A stretch of 64,000 nucleotides of DNA from Allobosea sp. (GCA_024231975.1 JAAEQB010000049.1:1-64000); one strand, 5' to 3'. Positions 34,160 through 43,168 are shown, counted from the stretch's first letter. The notes: a model not told the origin generated them from the letters alone. Program-made: numbers and translations.

Positions 34160-34861
34160 ATGACCGGATCCGCGCCGCGCTACGCGCTCTATTACGCTCC
34201 CGCCGCCGACAGCGCCCTCTGGCGCTTCGGCCGCGCGACGCTGGGCTATGACGCCGTCACCGGTGCGGATGTCGATTTCGCGGTTCCGCCTGGCTGCGAA
34301 GGGCTCGACTGGTCGGAGGTGACGGCCGAGCCGCGTCGCTACGGCTTCCACGCCACGCTGAAGGCGCCGTTCGAGCTCGCCCCAGGTCGCAATGAGGGCG
34401 CCTTGCGGGCGTTCGCCCGCAACTATGTCGCCGGGCGCCCACCCGTTCGGCTCACCGGGCTCAGCGTCAATGCGCTCGGCCGCTTCATCGCGCTGACGCC
34501 GTCGGAGCCGAGCGAGGAACTACAGCGCTTCGCATTCGATATCGTCCAGGCCTTCGAGCCGTTCCGTGCGCCGCTCTCCGAAGCCGATCTGGCGCGGCGC
34601 CTGCAGAGCCCGCTGACGCCAGCGCACCGGGCCTATCTCGAAGCCTATGGCTATCCTTATGTCGGCGACGCCTTCCGCTTCCACATGACACTGACCGGCT
34701 CGTTGCCGGACGGGGAGGTCGCTCCGGTGAAGAGCGCGCTGGCGCAGGCTTACGCTCAGGCGCTGCCGGTCGGCCCGGTATCGATCGACCGGGTCGCGAT
34801 CTTCAAGCAGGACAGCCGCAGCAGCCGTTTCGTCCTGCTCGACAATATCCCGCTCGGCTAG
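34160..34861 (+). CDS. DUF1045 2H-phosphoesterase-like phosphonate protein
   Basis: The 233-residue protein has two H-x-T-L motifs, HATL (64-67) and HMTL (175-178), the hallmark of 2H phosphoesterases. DUF1045 proteins are known mainly from C-P lyase operons. With no phnP in the window, it may open the cyclic ribose phosphate released by C-P cleavage (inference). It lies seven bases after phnM. Confidence 0.82.
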   Translation: MTGSAPRYALYYAPAADSALWRFGRATLGYDAVTGADVDFAVPPGCEGLDWSEVTAEPRRYGFHATLKAPFELAPGRNEGALRAFARNYVAGRPPVRLTGLSVNALGRFIALTPSEPSEELQRFAFDIVQAFEPFRAPLSEADLARRLQSPLTPAHRAYLEAYGYPYVGDAFRFHMTLTGSLPDGEVAPVKSALAQAYAQALPVGPVSIDRVAIFKQDSRSSRFVLLDNIPLG

Positions 34862-34884
34862 TTCATCCCTAGGGAAAGCCCGTC

Positions 34885-35505
34885 ATGGCAGGCAAGAAGC
34901 TCGGGCTCGAGCCCGTGATCGATCCGACCGCGAATGTCCGCGACGCCGTGCTCGGCCGCTACACCGAGATCGGCGCCCGCACCGTCTTCGCGGAGTCGAC
35001 GCTCGGCGACTATTCCTATGTCGTGAACGATTCCAACATCATCTACACGACCATCGGCAAGTTCTGCTCGATCGCGGCCCATACCCGAATCAATCCCGGC
35101 AACCACCCGATGCAGCGGGCGAGCCAGGCGCATTTCACCTATCGCGCCAGCGCCTATTTCGAGGATGCTGAGGATGAGGCCGCCTTCTTCGACTGGCGTC
35201 GCTCGACGCCAGTGACGATCGGCCATGATGTCTGGATCGGCCATGGCGCCATCGTCCTCGCCGGCCGCAGCATCGGCACCGGCGCGGTCGTCGCAGGCGG
35301 TGCGGTCGTGACCAAGGATGTGCCCGACTACACTATCGTCGCCGGCAATCCTGCCCGCATCATCCGCCGGCGCTTCCCGGAGGAGATCGCCGGGCGGCTG
35401 AAGGCGCTGGCCTGGTGGGATTGGGAGCACGCGCAGCTGCGCATTGCGCTCGACGACTTCCGGGCGCTGAGCGTCGAGGCGTTTCTGGATAAATACGAGG
35501 GCTGA
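34885..35505 (+). CDS. Hexapeptide-repeat acyltransferase of the phn operon
   Basis: The 206-residue protein forms a left-handed beta helix (repeats from about 10-60 and 105-160, for example TIGHDVWIGHGAIVLAGRSI) and resembles CatB/xenobiotic acetyltransferases. Related hexapeptide proteins recur in phn operons. It may acetylate aminoalkylphosphonates, filling the place of PhnO (inference). The likely catalytic His is in INPGNHPMQ or IGHDVWIG. It is the last gene of the operon. Confidence 0.8.
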   Translation: MAGKKLGLEPVIDPTANVRDAVLGRYTEIGARTVFAESTLGDYSYVVNDSNIIYTTIGKFCSIAAHTRINPGNHPMQRASQAHFTYRASAYFEDAEDEAAFFDWRRSTPVTIGHDVWIGHGAIVLAGRSIGTGAVVAGGAVVTKDVPDYTIVAGNPARIIRRRFPEEIAGRLKALAWWDWEHAQLRIALDDFRALSVEAFLDKYEG

Positions 35506-35521
35506 CGGCGCAGCGCCGTCA
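35503..35521. terminator. Hairpin shared by two convergent stop codons
   Basis: TGACGGCG, CAG, CGCCGTCA form a perfect 8-bp hairpin. Its two ends are the stop codons of the acyltransferase gene (plus) and the outer-membrane protein gene (minus). No U-tract follows on either side. Confidence 0.5.
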
Positions 35522-37102
35522 GAACTGCACCCTCAAGCCGACCAGCGCGACGTTCGCGGTGTAGTCCGAGCCCTGATTGGTCGAGTTCAGCCGCTCATGG
35601 GTGAAGCTGGCGCGGATCGCGAAGGTCCGGGTCAGCTTGTATTCGATCCTGGCGCCGATGGTCGACAGGTTCTCGCGCAGGTCCTGGCCGTCATATTCGG
35701 TGCGGCTGAAGGTGGTGAAACCCGTGACGGTGAGGTTGCGGCGCAGCGCATGCGCCACTTCGAGACCGACGCGGCGCGCCGTTGTGCCGCTCGAGCCGGG
35801 GATGGTGGTGTCGCCAAGCTCGGCGGAGCCACGCAGCGTCACCGTGGTCAGCGGCGTCGGCGTCCACAGGATCGCGGCATCACCGACGAAGCCACGCAGG
35901 TTCCGCAGGCGGCCATCCTCGTATTTGCGGTCCTGATAGCCGCCCGAGACCTCGCCGGTGAGCATGCGGCTGATCTCGAAGGTCGAGCCGAGACGGACCG
36001 TATAGCCGTCGGAAGAGCGCATATAGCCGCTGGAATCGACTTTCTGGTCGAACTGGCGGGTGTCGATCTCGGCCTGGACGAAGGGCTTGAAGCCCGGCGT
36101 CAGCTCATAGGCCGCGCGCAGGCGCAGGCCGTACTGCGTCTGGTTGCGATCGGCCTGGCTGAGGATGCGGCCATTGCCGAGACTGGCGTCCTCGTAGTCT
36201 TGCCGGTCGACCGAACCGCGCAGGGTCAATTGCAGGCGGTTGAAGTCGTGGGTGACGCCGGCCGCGCCGCCATAGTTCCAGGTGATCGGCCGGCCTTGCA
36301 CCGCCGAGGTCAGGTCGGGCGAACCCGGACGCTGCGTGTCGAGCCGCAGGCGCGATTCGAGCAGGATGCGGGTGTCGCGCGTCGCGTCGAGCCGCAGCGA
36401 CATATTGCCTTCCGCGTCTGGGCGCGAAGCGTTGTCGTTGCGATAATAGCGGCTGTAGCCGCCGCGCAGCATGCCGGTCAGCTCGTGCACGTTCCAGTCG
36501 GACTGGACGCCAAGCTCGCCCTCGGTGCGGGTGAACAGCGAGCCCTTGCTCGGCCCGGAGATGCGCTCGGGGTTGCTGTCATAGCCGACCGAGCCAGTGA
36601 TCGCCGGGCGCAGGATGACATTGCCGAGCCGCAGGCCGAGCGGTGCGTAGGGGTCTTCCTCCGGCCGCTTGCGCTTGCGCGGTTCGGGCGCGGGCGGGAG
36701 CGCCGGCGGCAGGTTGGAGACCACCGGCTGCCGTTGGCGGAATTCGCGCTGCGTGACGCCGCGCAGGCGCGATGCCCGGATCGGCTGGCTGGCGCGCGTG
36801 GGCTGGCCGTTCGAGATCGCACTGGAGCGGCCGCGCGGGGCAGGGGCGGCATCGTCGACACCATCAGGCAGGGCGGACGCGGTCTCCGGAGCCGGGCTCG
36901 ACCGCTGCGCGACATAGTCCGGCGTACCGGTCCGCAAGGCTGGCGTCCGCGCGCGTGCCGGCATGTCGGCCGGCTGCGCCTGCGCCAAGGCCTGCTCCGG
37001 CCAGCTCGTCAGCCCGGCGACGCCGCAGCAGCCTGCGACGCCGGCCAGCCAGCAGATCTGGGCGAAACGGGACACGGGCGCGACGGTGCTCCGGCGAGGC
37101 AA
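35519..37102 (-). CDS. Outer-membrane beta-barrel protein (BBP2-like)
   Basis: The 527-residue protein has an export signal (about 13-41, ending ALAQAQ), a low-complexity Pro/Arg-rich region (42-150) and a C-terminal beta barrel of alternating strands (about 155-527) ending in Phe (LVGLRVQF), as outer-membrane proteins do. Such proteins often serve exopolysaccharide systems, but no such genes flank it. The start is uncertain: a TTG at 37102 with GGAT upstream, or GTG at 37075. Confidence 0.75.
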   Translation of the reverse strand: MPRRSTVAPVSRFAQICWLAGVAGCCGVAGLTSWPEQALAQAQPADMPARARTPALRTGTPDYVAQRSSPAPETASALPDGVDDAAPAPRGRSSAISNGQPTRASQPIRASRLRGVTQREFRQRQPVVSNLPPALPPAPEPRKRKRPEEDPYAPLGLRLGNVILRPAITGSVGYDSNPERISGPSKGSLFTRTEGELGVQSDWNVHELTGMLRGGYSRYYRNDNASRPDAEGNMSLRLDATRDTRILLESRLRLDTQRPGSPDLTSAVQGRPITWNYGGAAGVTHDFNRLQLTLRGSVDRQDYEDASLGNGRILSQADRNQTQYGLRLRAAYELTPGFKPFVQAEIDTRQFDQKVDSSGYMRSSDGYTVRLGSTFEISRMLTGEVSGGYQDRKYEDGRLRNLRGFVGDAAILWTPTPLTTVTLRGSAELGDTTIPGSSGTTARRVGLEVAHALRRNLTVTGFTTFSRTEYDGQDLRENLSTIGARIEYKLTRTFAIRASFTHERLNSTNQGSDYTANVALVGLRVQF

Positions 37103-37224
37103 AGACTTATCCGCGCCGGGTCGGCGCGCATGGTTAATGGAGTTAGAACGAAGAGGGTTAATGCCCCGTCAATGCGGCGCCGCCGGTGGTCAGAGGGGCT
37201 CGCGCCGTGCTAGAGGCGCGCTCC

Positions 37225-38196
37225 ATGACTGCGACCATCAGCGCCTCCGCCCTTCGCACCATCGCCACCGAACGCGCCGGGCTCGACGCCTTGCACGAAG
37301 CGATCGGCAACGGCCTCGCCGAACCCTTCGCCGCCGCCGTCGAGATGATCCGGGCTTCTTCCGGCCGTGTCATCGTCACCGGCATGGGCAAATCCGGCCA
37401 TGTCGGCCGCAAGATCGCGGCGACTCTGGCCTCAACCGGCACGCCCTCGCATTTCGTCCACCCAGCCGAGGCCAGCCATGGCGACCTCGGCATGGTCCAG
37501 CCCGAGGACGTCGTCATCGCCCTGTCCTGGTCGGGTGAGGCGGTCGAGCTCTCGGCCATCGTCGGCTACACCCGGCGCTTCCGTGTCGGCCTGATCGCGA
37601 TCACCGCCAATCGCGACAGCGCGCTTGGCCGCGAGGCCGATGTCGCACTCGTCCTGCCCAAGGCGCTGGAGGCTTGTCCGAACGGCCTCGCGCCGACGAC
37701 CTCGACCACGATGCAGATGGCGCTCGGCGATGCGCTTGCGGTCGCGCTGCTCGAGGCGCGCGGCTTCTCGCGCCAGGACTTCTACGTCTACCACCCCGGC
37801 GGCAAGCTCGGGGCGCAGCTCAAGACCGTCGCGACCATCATGCATTCGGGCGAGCGCCTGCCGGTCGTCGGCGAGATGACGGCGATGGCTGATGTCGTCG
37901 CGATGATCACTGCCAAGGGCTTCGGCTGCGCCGTCGTCGTCGATGCCGACGGCAAGCTCACCGGCGTCGTCACCGATGGCGACCTGCGCCGCAAGCACGG
38001 CTCCGGCTGGGGCGGGCGGCTGGCGCGCGACGTGATGACCGGGGACCCGCGCAAGATCGCGCCGGACGCGCTGACCGCCGAGGCGCTGGAGATGGTCAAC
38101 CGCCTGCGCGTCACCGCGCTGATCGTCGCCGACGCGCAGGACAGGCCGGTCGGCCTCGTCCATGTCCACGACCTCTTGGCGCTGGGCGTCGCCTGA
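37225..38196 (+). CDS. kdsD: Arabinose-5-phosphate isomerase (KpsF/GutQ family)
   Basis: The 323-residue enzyme converts ribulose 5-phosphate to arabinose 5-phosphate for KDO and lipopolysaccharide. An SIS domain (about 40-175, VIVTGMGKSGHVGRKIAATL, PAEASHGDLGM) is followed by two CBS domains (about 205-320, ending GLVHVHDLLALGVA). The ATG at 37225 with GAGG upstream is used. All expected domains are present. Confidence 0.9.
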   Translation: MTATISASALRTIATERAGLDALHEAIGNGLAEPFAAAVEMIRASSGRVIVTGMGKSGHVGRKIAATLASTGTPSHFVHPAEASHGDLGMVQPEDVVIALSWSGEAVELSAIVGYTRRFRVGLIAITANRDSALGREADVALVLPKALEACPNGLAPTTSTTMQMALGDALAVALLEARGFSRQDFYVYHPGGKLGAQLKTVATIMHSGERLPVVGEMTAMADVVAMITAKGFGCAVVVDADGKLTGVVTDGDLRRKHGSGWGGRLARDVMTGDPRKIAPDALTAEALEMVNRLRVTALIVADAQDRPVGLVHVHDLLALGVA

Positions 38197-38221
38197 TCCT
38201 TGGTACCTTGCAAGGAGGCCC

Positions 38222-39124
38222 ATGGCCGCGCTCGAATGGGATGATCTGCGCTATGTCCTCGCCGTCGCCGAGGCCGGCTCGCTCGCCGGCGCGGCGCGCG
38301 AATTGCGCGTCAATCATTCGACCGTGCTGCGGCGTATCGCCGCCTTCGAGCAGCAACTGGGCTTGCGCCTCTTCGAGCGCCTGCCGACCGGCTATGTGCT
38401 GACGGCCGGTGGCGAGGAACTGGTTGCGGCGGCGCGCAGCATCTCCGGCACGGTCACCGAGCTCGAACGCAAGATCGCCGGGCAGGATCTGCGCCTCTCC
38501 GGCACGCTCCGGGTGACCGCCACCGACACGCTGCTGGGCTCGATCCTGCCGGAGATTCTGGCCGAGTTCGGCGAGGCCCATCCCGGCATCGCCCTGGAGG
38601 TCGCAGTCTCCAATCTGATGTTCAACCTGACCAAGCGCGATGCCGATATCGCCTTGCGCACCGCCGATAATCCCCCAGTGACCCTGGTCGGGCGCCGGGT
38701 CGGCAAGATCGCCTTTGCGATCTACGCCGCGCCCGCCTATCTCGCGCGCCACGATCATGCCGATCTCGCCGCGCATCGCTGGGTCGGGCCAGACGACACG
38801 CTCGCCGGAACCTCGGTCGCGCGCTGGATGCAGGCGAAGCTGGGCAAGAGCGAGATCGCGCTCAGGGCCGATTCACTGCTGGCGATGCAGCATGCGGCGG
38901 TGGCGGGCTTGGGTCTGGTCGCGCTGCCCTGTTATCTCGGCGACAGCGTGCCGGCTCTCGCTTGCGTGCGCCGTCCCATGCCGGAGATGGAGACGGCCCT
39001 GTGGATCCTGACCCATGAGGATCTGCGTGCCGCAGCACGGGTCCGCGCCTTCACCGATTTCGCCTATGGCGCCTTCCGCAAGCGCCGCGCCTTGCTCGAA
39101 GGCGAGGACCCGTCCTCCGCTTGA
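38222..39124 (+). CDS. LysR-family transcriptional regulator
   Basis: The 300-residue regulator has an N-terminal winged helix (LRYVLAVAEAGSLAGAAREL, then HSTVLRRIAAFEQQLG) and a C-terminal effector domain (about 90-290). A perfect AGGAGG precedes the ATG. It starts 25 bases after kdsD and is convergent with the exporter gene. Its targets are unknown; the SMR/DMT/GST genes next door are candidates (inference). Confidence 0.88.
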   Translation: MAALEWDDLRYVLAVAEAGSLAGAARELRVNHSTVLRRIAAFEQQLGLRLFERLPTGYVLTAGGEELVAAARSISGTVTELERKIAGQDLRLSGTLRVTATDTLLGSILPEILAEFGEAHPGIALEVAVSNLMFNLTKRDADIALRTADNPPVTLVGRRVGKIAFAIYAAPAYLARHDHADLAAHRWVGPDDTLAGTSVARWMQAKLGKSEIALRADSLLAMQHAAVAGLGLVALPCYLGDSVPALACVRRPMPEMETALWILTHEDLRAAARVRAFTDFAYGAFRKRRALLEGEDPSSA

Positions 39125-39127
39125 GGA

Positions 39128-39445
39128 TCAGGCCTCGACCAGCTTGAGGCCGATCACGCCGATCAGGATCAGCGCGAGCAGGCCAAGGCGCATGGGCGAG
39201 GCACTCTCGCCGAAGGTGACGATGCCGGCAAGCGCGACGCCGAGCGCGCCGATGCCGACCCAGACCGCATAGGCGGTCCCGACCGGCAATTGCTTCAGCG
39301 CCAGCGAGAGCATGACGAAGCTGACGATCGCCGAGACGATGCCGATCAGGCTCGGCCAGAAGCGGGTGAAGCCGCCGGCCTGCTTCAGCGCGATCGCCCA
39401 GACGATCTCGAGCAGGCCCGCTCCGGTGAGCAGCAACCAGGACAT
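39128..39445 (-). CDS. sugE: SMR-family exporter, SugE/Gdx type
   Basis: The 105-residue protein has four membrane spans and the conserved Glu at position 13 (LLEIVWAIALKQ), which couples substrate to protons. The pattern WAIALKQAGGFTRFWPSLIG fits the SugE/Gdx group, known to export guanidinium and some quaternary ammonium compounds. SMR proteins act as dimers in the inner membrane. It lies downstream of the YdcZ-like gene. Confidence 0.87.
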   Translation of the reverse strand: MSWLLLTGAGLLEIVWAIALKQAGGFTRFWPSLIGIVSAIVSFVMLSLALKQLPVGTAYAVWVGIGALGVALAGIVTFGESASPMRLGLLALILIGVIGLKLVEA

Positions 39446-39467
39446 GGGATATCTCCGTGAAGAGGAA

Positions 39468-39492
39468 GGACGGCGCCGGATCGGCGCCGTCC
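39468..39492 (-). terminator. Perfect 10-bp hairpin before sugE
   Basis: Arms GGACGGCGCC and GGCGCCGTCC with a five-base loop lie between the YdcZ-like stop codon and the sugE start. It may end or attenuate the upstream message. I looked for a guanidine riboswitch here and saw no matching motif. Confidence 0.5.
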
Positions 39493-39505
39493 GGAGGTCG
39501 CAGGT

Positions 39506-40429
39506 TCAGAAGACCTTGATCGCGGCGACGCCGAGCAGCAGGACGACGACGCCGGCAAAGCGCAGGGTCGAGATCTCGCGCTGGGGCAGGCGGAACCAGC
39601 CGTAACGATCGACGAAGAGCGAGACGATCTGCTGGCCGGCGACAGTCAGGCCGACGGTCGCGGCGGTGCCGATGGCGGGGATCGCGACGAAGACGGTGGT
39701 GACATAGGTCGCGCCGCAGACCGCGCCGATCCAGCCCCACCAGGGCATGGTCCTGAGGCCGCCGAGCTGGGGCCTCGCGCCGTTCATCAGCAGTAGCGTG
39801 ACCAGCAGCACCACGATCATCGACAGGGTCGCGACGACGAAGCTGGTCGCGCCGACGACGAAGGGTGCGCCGAGATCCTGCCGCAGCAGGCCGTTGATCG
39901 CGCCCTGTGCCGGCAGTACGGCGCCGGCGACGAGAGCGAGCAGCATCCAGCCGAGCTTGGAGCTGGAGAGCTCCTTGGTCGCGCCCTTCTGGCCGAGGAC
40001 GATGGCGATCACGCCGGCGAGCACGGCTGCAGTGCCGATCAGCGTGGCAGCTCTCGGCGTCTGCTGGGCGATGCCGAGCAGGCCGAAGCTGTCGAGACCA
40101 AGCGAGGCCAGCATCTGGCCGGCGATGAACAGACCGACGGCGACGACGGCGCCGAGCCGCGGGAAGACCAGGATAGTCGAGGCGACATAGAGCGCTGTCG
40201 CGACGCCGCCGATCGCATGCCACCAGGGAACGGTCCGCAGCCCGCCGAAAGCGGCTGCCGTGCCGGTGGCGACCGCGACGATCAGCAGGAGAAGGGCGGC
40301 GAGGACGACCTGGATCGTCGTCGCGGCGAAGGGGCTCCCTGTCGCCTTCGACAACTGCGCATTGGCGCCGGCCTGGACCGCCAGCAGGCCGCCGGCAGCG
40401 AGGGAGAGCGGGATGAAGAGGGTATCCAT
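39506..40429 (-). CDS. DMT-family transporter, tandem YdcZ (DUF606) protein
   Basis: The 307-residue protein is two fused YdcZ/DUF606 units of about 150 residues, each with around five spans. Matching landmarks are GGLRTVPWWHAIGGV with VAGQMLASLGLDSFG in the first, and GGLRTMPWWGWIGAV with VAGQQIVSLFVDRYG in the second. The substrate is unknown. AGGAA precedes the ATG. It lies upstream of sugE and 27 bases after the GST gene start-side neighbour, so the three probably form an operon. Confidence 0.85.
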   Translation of the reverse strand: MDTLFIPLSLAAGGLLAVQAGANAQLSKATGSPFAATTIQVVLAALLLLIVAVATGTAAAFGGLRTVPWWHAIGGVATALYVASTILVFPRLGAVVAVGLFIAGQMLASLGLDSFGLLGIAQQTPRAATLIGTAAVLAGVIAIVLGQKGATKELSSSKLGWMLLALVAGAVLPAQGAINGLLRQDLGAPFVVGATSFVVATLSMIVVLLVTLLLMNGARPQLGGLRTMPWWGWIGAVCGATYVTTVFVAIPAIGTAATVGLTVAGQQIVSLFVDRYGWFRLPQREISTLRFAGVVVLLLGVAAIKVF

Positions 40430-40456
40430 GACGAATTCCTGTTGGAAGCGACACGC

Positions 40457-41089
40457 TCAGGCGTCGGCGTGCGCGAGCGCCGGCACGGCAAGGCCGCGCT
40501 GCACCGCGGGGCGGGCCGCGATCGTCTCGTGCCAGCGCTTCAGATGAGGGGTGTCGGCAAGGCTCACGCCGAGCTTGGGCAGAGCATTGATCCAGGGCCA
40601 GACCATGATGTCGGCGATGCCGTAGCTGGCTTCGACCAGATAGGGCCGCAGCGCCAGCTCACCGTCGAGGACGCGGAGGATGCGCGCGGTTTCGCGCTCA
40701 TAGCGCTCGATCGCGTAGGGCAGCGTCTCCTTGGCGAAGACCTTGAAATGCCAGAGCTGGCCGATCATCGGCCCGACATGCGCCGCCTGGAAGAAGCTCC
40801 ATTGCAGCGTCTTGCTCAGCGCTTGAGTGCCGCTCGGCTGGAGGATGCCTGAGCGCTCAGCGAGATAAAGGAGGATCGCGCCGGACTCGAAGATCGTCCG
40901 GTCATGGTCATGGTCGACGATGACCGGGATCTTGTTGTTCGGGTTGAGCGCCAGGAAGCTCGGCCGGTGCTGCTCGCCCGTCTCGATGTCGATGACGGTG
41001 ACGGCATAGGGCAGGCCGGTTTCCTCGAGCATGATCGAGGCCTTGTGGCCGTTCGGGGTCTGGTAGGTGTAGAGGTCGATCGGGGTCAT
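40457..41089 (-). CDS. Glutathione S-transferase, YfcG/YghU-like
   Basis: The 210-residue protein has the thioredoxin-like N-terminal domain (1-80) and the helical C-terminal domain. The N-terminus TYQTPNGHKASIMLEETGLPY matches the Ure2p/YfcG/YghU (Nu) group, which uses Thr and Asn rather than Ser or Cys to bind glutathione. The landmark IFESGAILLYLAE is present. GGAGC precedes the ATG. It leads the GST-YdcZ-SugE group. Confidence 0.87.
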   Translation of the reverse strand: MTPIDLYTYQTPNGHKASIMLEETGLPYAVTVIDIETGEQHRPSFLALNPNNKIPVIVDHDHDRTIFESGAILLYLAERSGILQPSGTQALSKTLQWSFFQAAHVGPMIGQLWHFKVFAKETLPYAIERYERETARILRVLDGELALRPYLVEASYGIADIMVWPWINALPKLGVSLADTPHLKRWHETIAARPAVQRGLAVPALAHADA

Positions 41090-41206
41090 CGGCTTGCTCC
41101 GAAGTTTGGATGCCGATGAGATAAATTGTGCGATGACGCATCACGATGTGTGATTTGGCCTTGGGATTATGCAGAATAGCACAGGCCGAGCTTGAGGCGG
41201 ATCGTC

Positions 41207-41244
41207 CCCTTCCTTGCCGGGCCTGTCGTGCCAGCCAGGAAGGG
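41207..41244 (-). terminator. Hairpin after the phnCDE operon
   Basis: Arms CCCTTCCT and AGGAAGGG lie just downstream of the last phnE stop codon. The loop is long (22 bases), so the fit is only fair. Confidence 0.35.
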
Positions 41245-41250
41245 AACGGG

Positions 41251-42105
41251 TCAGATCGCCCGCTTGCCGATGATGGCGAAGCGCAGCTTGTTCGAGAGGA
41301 AGTCGATCGCGGTGACCGCCGCCAGGACCAGCAGGATCAGGAACGAGACCTGCTGCCATTCGAGCGTGCGGATCGTTTCGGCCAAATAGAGGCCGATGCC
41401 GCCGGCGCCAACGATGCCGATGATGGTCGAGGAGCGCGTGTTCGACTCGATATAATAGAGCACCTGGCTGGCGATCACCGGCAGCACCTGTGGGATCAGG
41501 CCGAAGCGGATCTCGTGGAACTTGCCGCCGCCGACCGAGGCGACGCCCTCGACGGGCTTGCGGTCGGCGGATTCGATCGCCTCGGAGAACAGCTTGCCGA
41601 AGGCGCCGAGATCGCTGGTCATGATCGCGAGCATGCCGGCGAAGGGGCCAAGGCCGACGACATTGACCCAGATCAGCGCCCAGATCAGCGCGTCGACGCC
41701 GCGCACCGTGTCCATCGAGCGGCGGGCCAGGAAATGCACGACACGGTTGGCGACGACGTTCTTGGCGGCGAGGAAGCCGAGCGGGAAGGCGAGGATCGCT
41801 GCCAGGATCGTGCCGAGGAAGGCGATGGCGATGGTCTCGAACAGCGCCTTGACGAAGATGATGGCGCGGGCGAACGAGCCGGGATCGGGCGGCAGCATCA
41901 GCACCACGAATGTGCCGAGATTGGAAAAGCCGCTGAGGATCTTCCAGAGCGAGGTCTCGAGCGTCGTCAGCCCGTAGAGGAAGAGCCCGACGAGGCCGCC
42001 GACGACGATGATGGTCGTCAGCTTCGTCTTCAGGGAGCCGTCGATCGCGGCTTTGTGGCGAGCGACCAGCGCGGCGCGGTCGCTAGGCGAGAGGGCAAGC
42101 GTCAT
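41251..42105 (-). CDS. phnE: Phosphonate ABC transporter permease PhnE (second copy)
   Basis: The 284-residue inner-membrane protein has about six spans and the PhnE landmarks GVDALIWALIWVNVVGLGPF, GAFGKLFSEAIESAD and the coupling stretch near VGAGGIGLYLAETIR. Its start at 42105 overlaps the stop of the first phnE copy by four bases. Two unequal PhnE proteins would form a heterodimeric channel. It is the last gene of the operon. Confidence 0.92.
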   Translation of the reverse strand: MTLALSPSDRAALVARHKAAIDGSLKTKLTTIIVVGGLVGLFLYGLTTLETSLWKILSGFSNLGTFVVLMLPPDPGSFARAIIFVKALFETIAIAFLGTILAAILAFPLGFLAAKNVVANRVVHFLARRSMDTVRGVDALIWALIWVNVVGLGPFAGMLAIMTSDLGAFGKLFSEAIESADRKPVEGVASVGGGKFHEIRFGLIPQVLPVIASQVLYYIESNTRSSTIIGIVGAGGIGLYLAETIRTLEWQQVSFLILLVLAAVTAIDFLSNKLRFAIIGKRAI

Positions 42106-42983
42106 TTGCCGTGCTCCAGGCTGAGCAGCGCATGGCGCAGGCGCTCGGTGCCGTAGTCGATCAGCATCACGGTGACGATGATCAGCAGCAGGATGGCGCT
42201 GACATCGGTGAAATAGAATTTGCGGATCGCCTCGATCAGGTCCTGGCCGATGCCACCGGCGCCGACGAAGCCCATGATCGAGGCGCCGCGGACATTGATC
42301 TCGAAGCGCAGCAGCGCATAGCTGGCGAAGTTCGACAGCACCTGCGGCACGACCGCGAACCGGACGGTCTGCCACCAGCCGGCGCCGGTCGCAGTCAGGC
42401 CGTCGACCGGCTTCATGTCGATGTTCTCGACCACTTCGGAGAAGAGCTTGCCCATCGCACCCATGGTGTGGATGGCGATGGCGAGCACGCCGGGCAGCGG
42501 TCCCAGCCCGAAGGCGATGACGAAGATCAGTGCGAAGACGATCTCGGGGACGGTGCGGCAGAATTCGAGGAAGCGGCGCGTGCCCCAGCGCAGCCAGGGC
42601 GAACGGCCGAGATTGCTGGCGGCGGTGAAGCAGAGCAGGAAGCCGCCGACGGCGCCGAGCACGGTGCCGATATAGGCGATCAGCAAAGTCTGCCAGAGCA
42701 GCTTCAGCCAGCCATTCAGGCCCCAGTACCATTCCTTGAGATCGGCGCCGAACGTCGCCAGGCGCAGGGTCGGCATGGTCTCGAAGATGTATTTCGGGAA
42801 CCGCCAGGCATTCGCGGCAAATTTCGCAAGATCGACCTCAGCGCCGATCGCGGCGAGGGCAACGCAGGCGACGAAGATCGCCGCGCCAAGCAGTGTCTGT
42901 AGCCGCTTGGCCGCCATTTCACGCCGATAGAGCTCGGCATGGGCGGCGATGGCCGGGTCGTTGCGATCGATCGCGAGTGTCAT
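42102..42983 (-). CDS. phnE: Phosphonate ABC transporter permease PhnE (first copy)
   Basis: The 293-residue permease is similar in plan to the next gene: CRTVPEIVFALIFVIAFGLG, GAMGKLFSEVVENID and VGAGGIGQDLIEAIRKF. The ATG at 42983 is chosen; a longer frame to 43091 reads through the palindromic repeat. A 185-base gap with that repeat separates it from phnD. Confidence 0.92.
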   Translation of the reverse strand: MTLAIDRNDPAIAAHAELYRREMAAKRLQTLLGAAIFVACVALAAIGAEVDLAKFAANAWRFPKYIFETMPTLRLATFGADLKEWYWGLNGWLKLLWQTLLIAYIGTVLGAVGGFLLCFTAASNLGRSPWLRWGTRRFLEFCRTVPEIVFALIFVIAFGLGPLPGVLAIAIHTMGAMGKLFSEVVENIDMKPVDGLTATGAGWWQTVRFAVVPQVLSNFASYALLRFEINVRGASIMGFVGAGGIGQDLIEAIRKFYFTDVSAILLLIIVTVMLIDYGTERLRHALLSLEHGK

Positions 42984-43016
42984 GGGATATGCCCTGGCCG
43001 AAAGAGGCGCGGGGAA

Positions 43017-43155
43017 CCCCTCTCCCGGATGGGAGAGGGGCAGGGGTGAGGGCCTGCCGGCAAACGCCAGAGCGCGGCGCGGCCGCCTCAATGTTGGGAA
43101 TGATGCGGTGAGGGCGGTCCCTCACCCCCGGCCCCTCTCCCATCCGGGAGAGGGG
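43017..43155. repeat. Nested palindromic repeat between phnD and phnE
   Basis: The left arm (43017-43052) starts CCCCTCTCCCGGATGGGAGA and continues GGGGCAGGGGTGAGGG. The right arm (43119-43155) is its reverse complement with few changes. Each arm also folds on itself (CCCTCTCCC and GGGAGAGGG). The 66-base centre is unrelated. It has the same plan as the element in pbpC. Confidence 0.65.
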
Positions 43156-43168
43156 AGGGAGCACGTGC

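Noticed and set aside
39446..39505. Guanidine riboswitch upstream of sugE
   Set aside because: Only a simple 10-bp hairpin is present; the conserved loops of the known guanidine classes are not seen.
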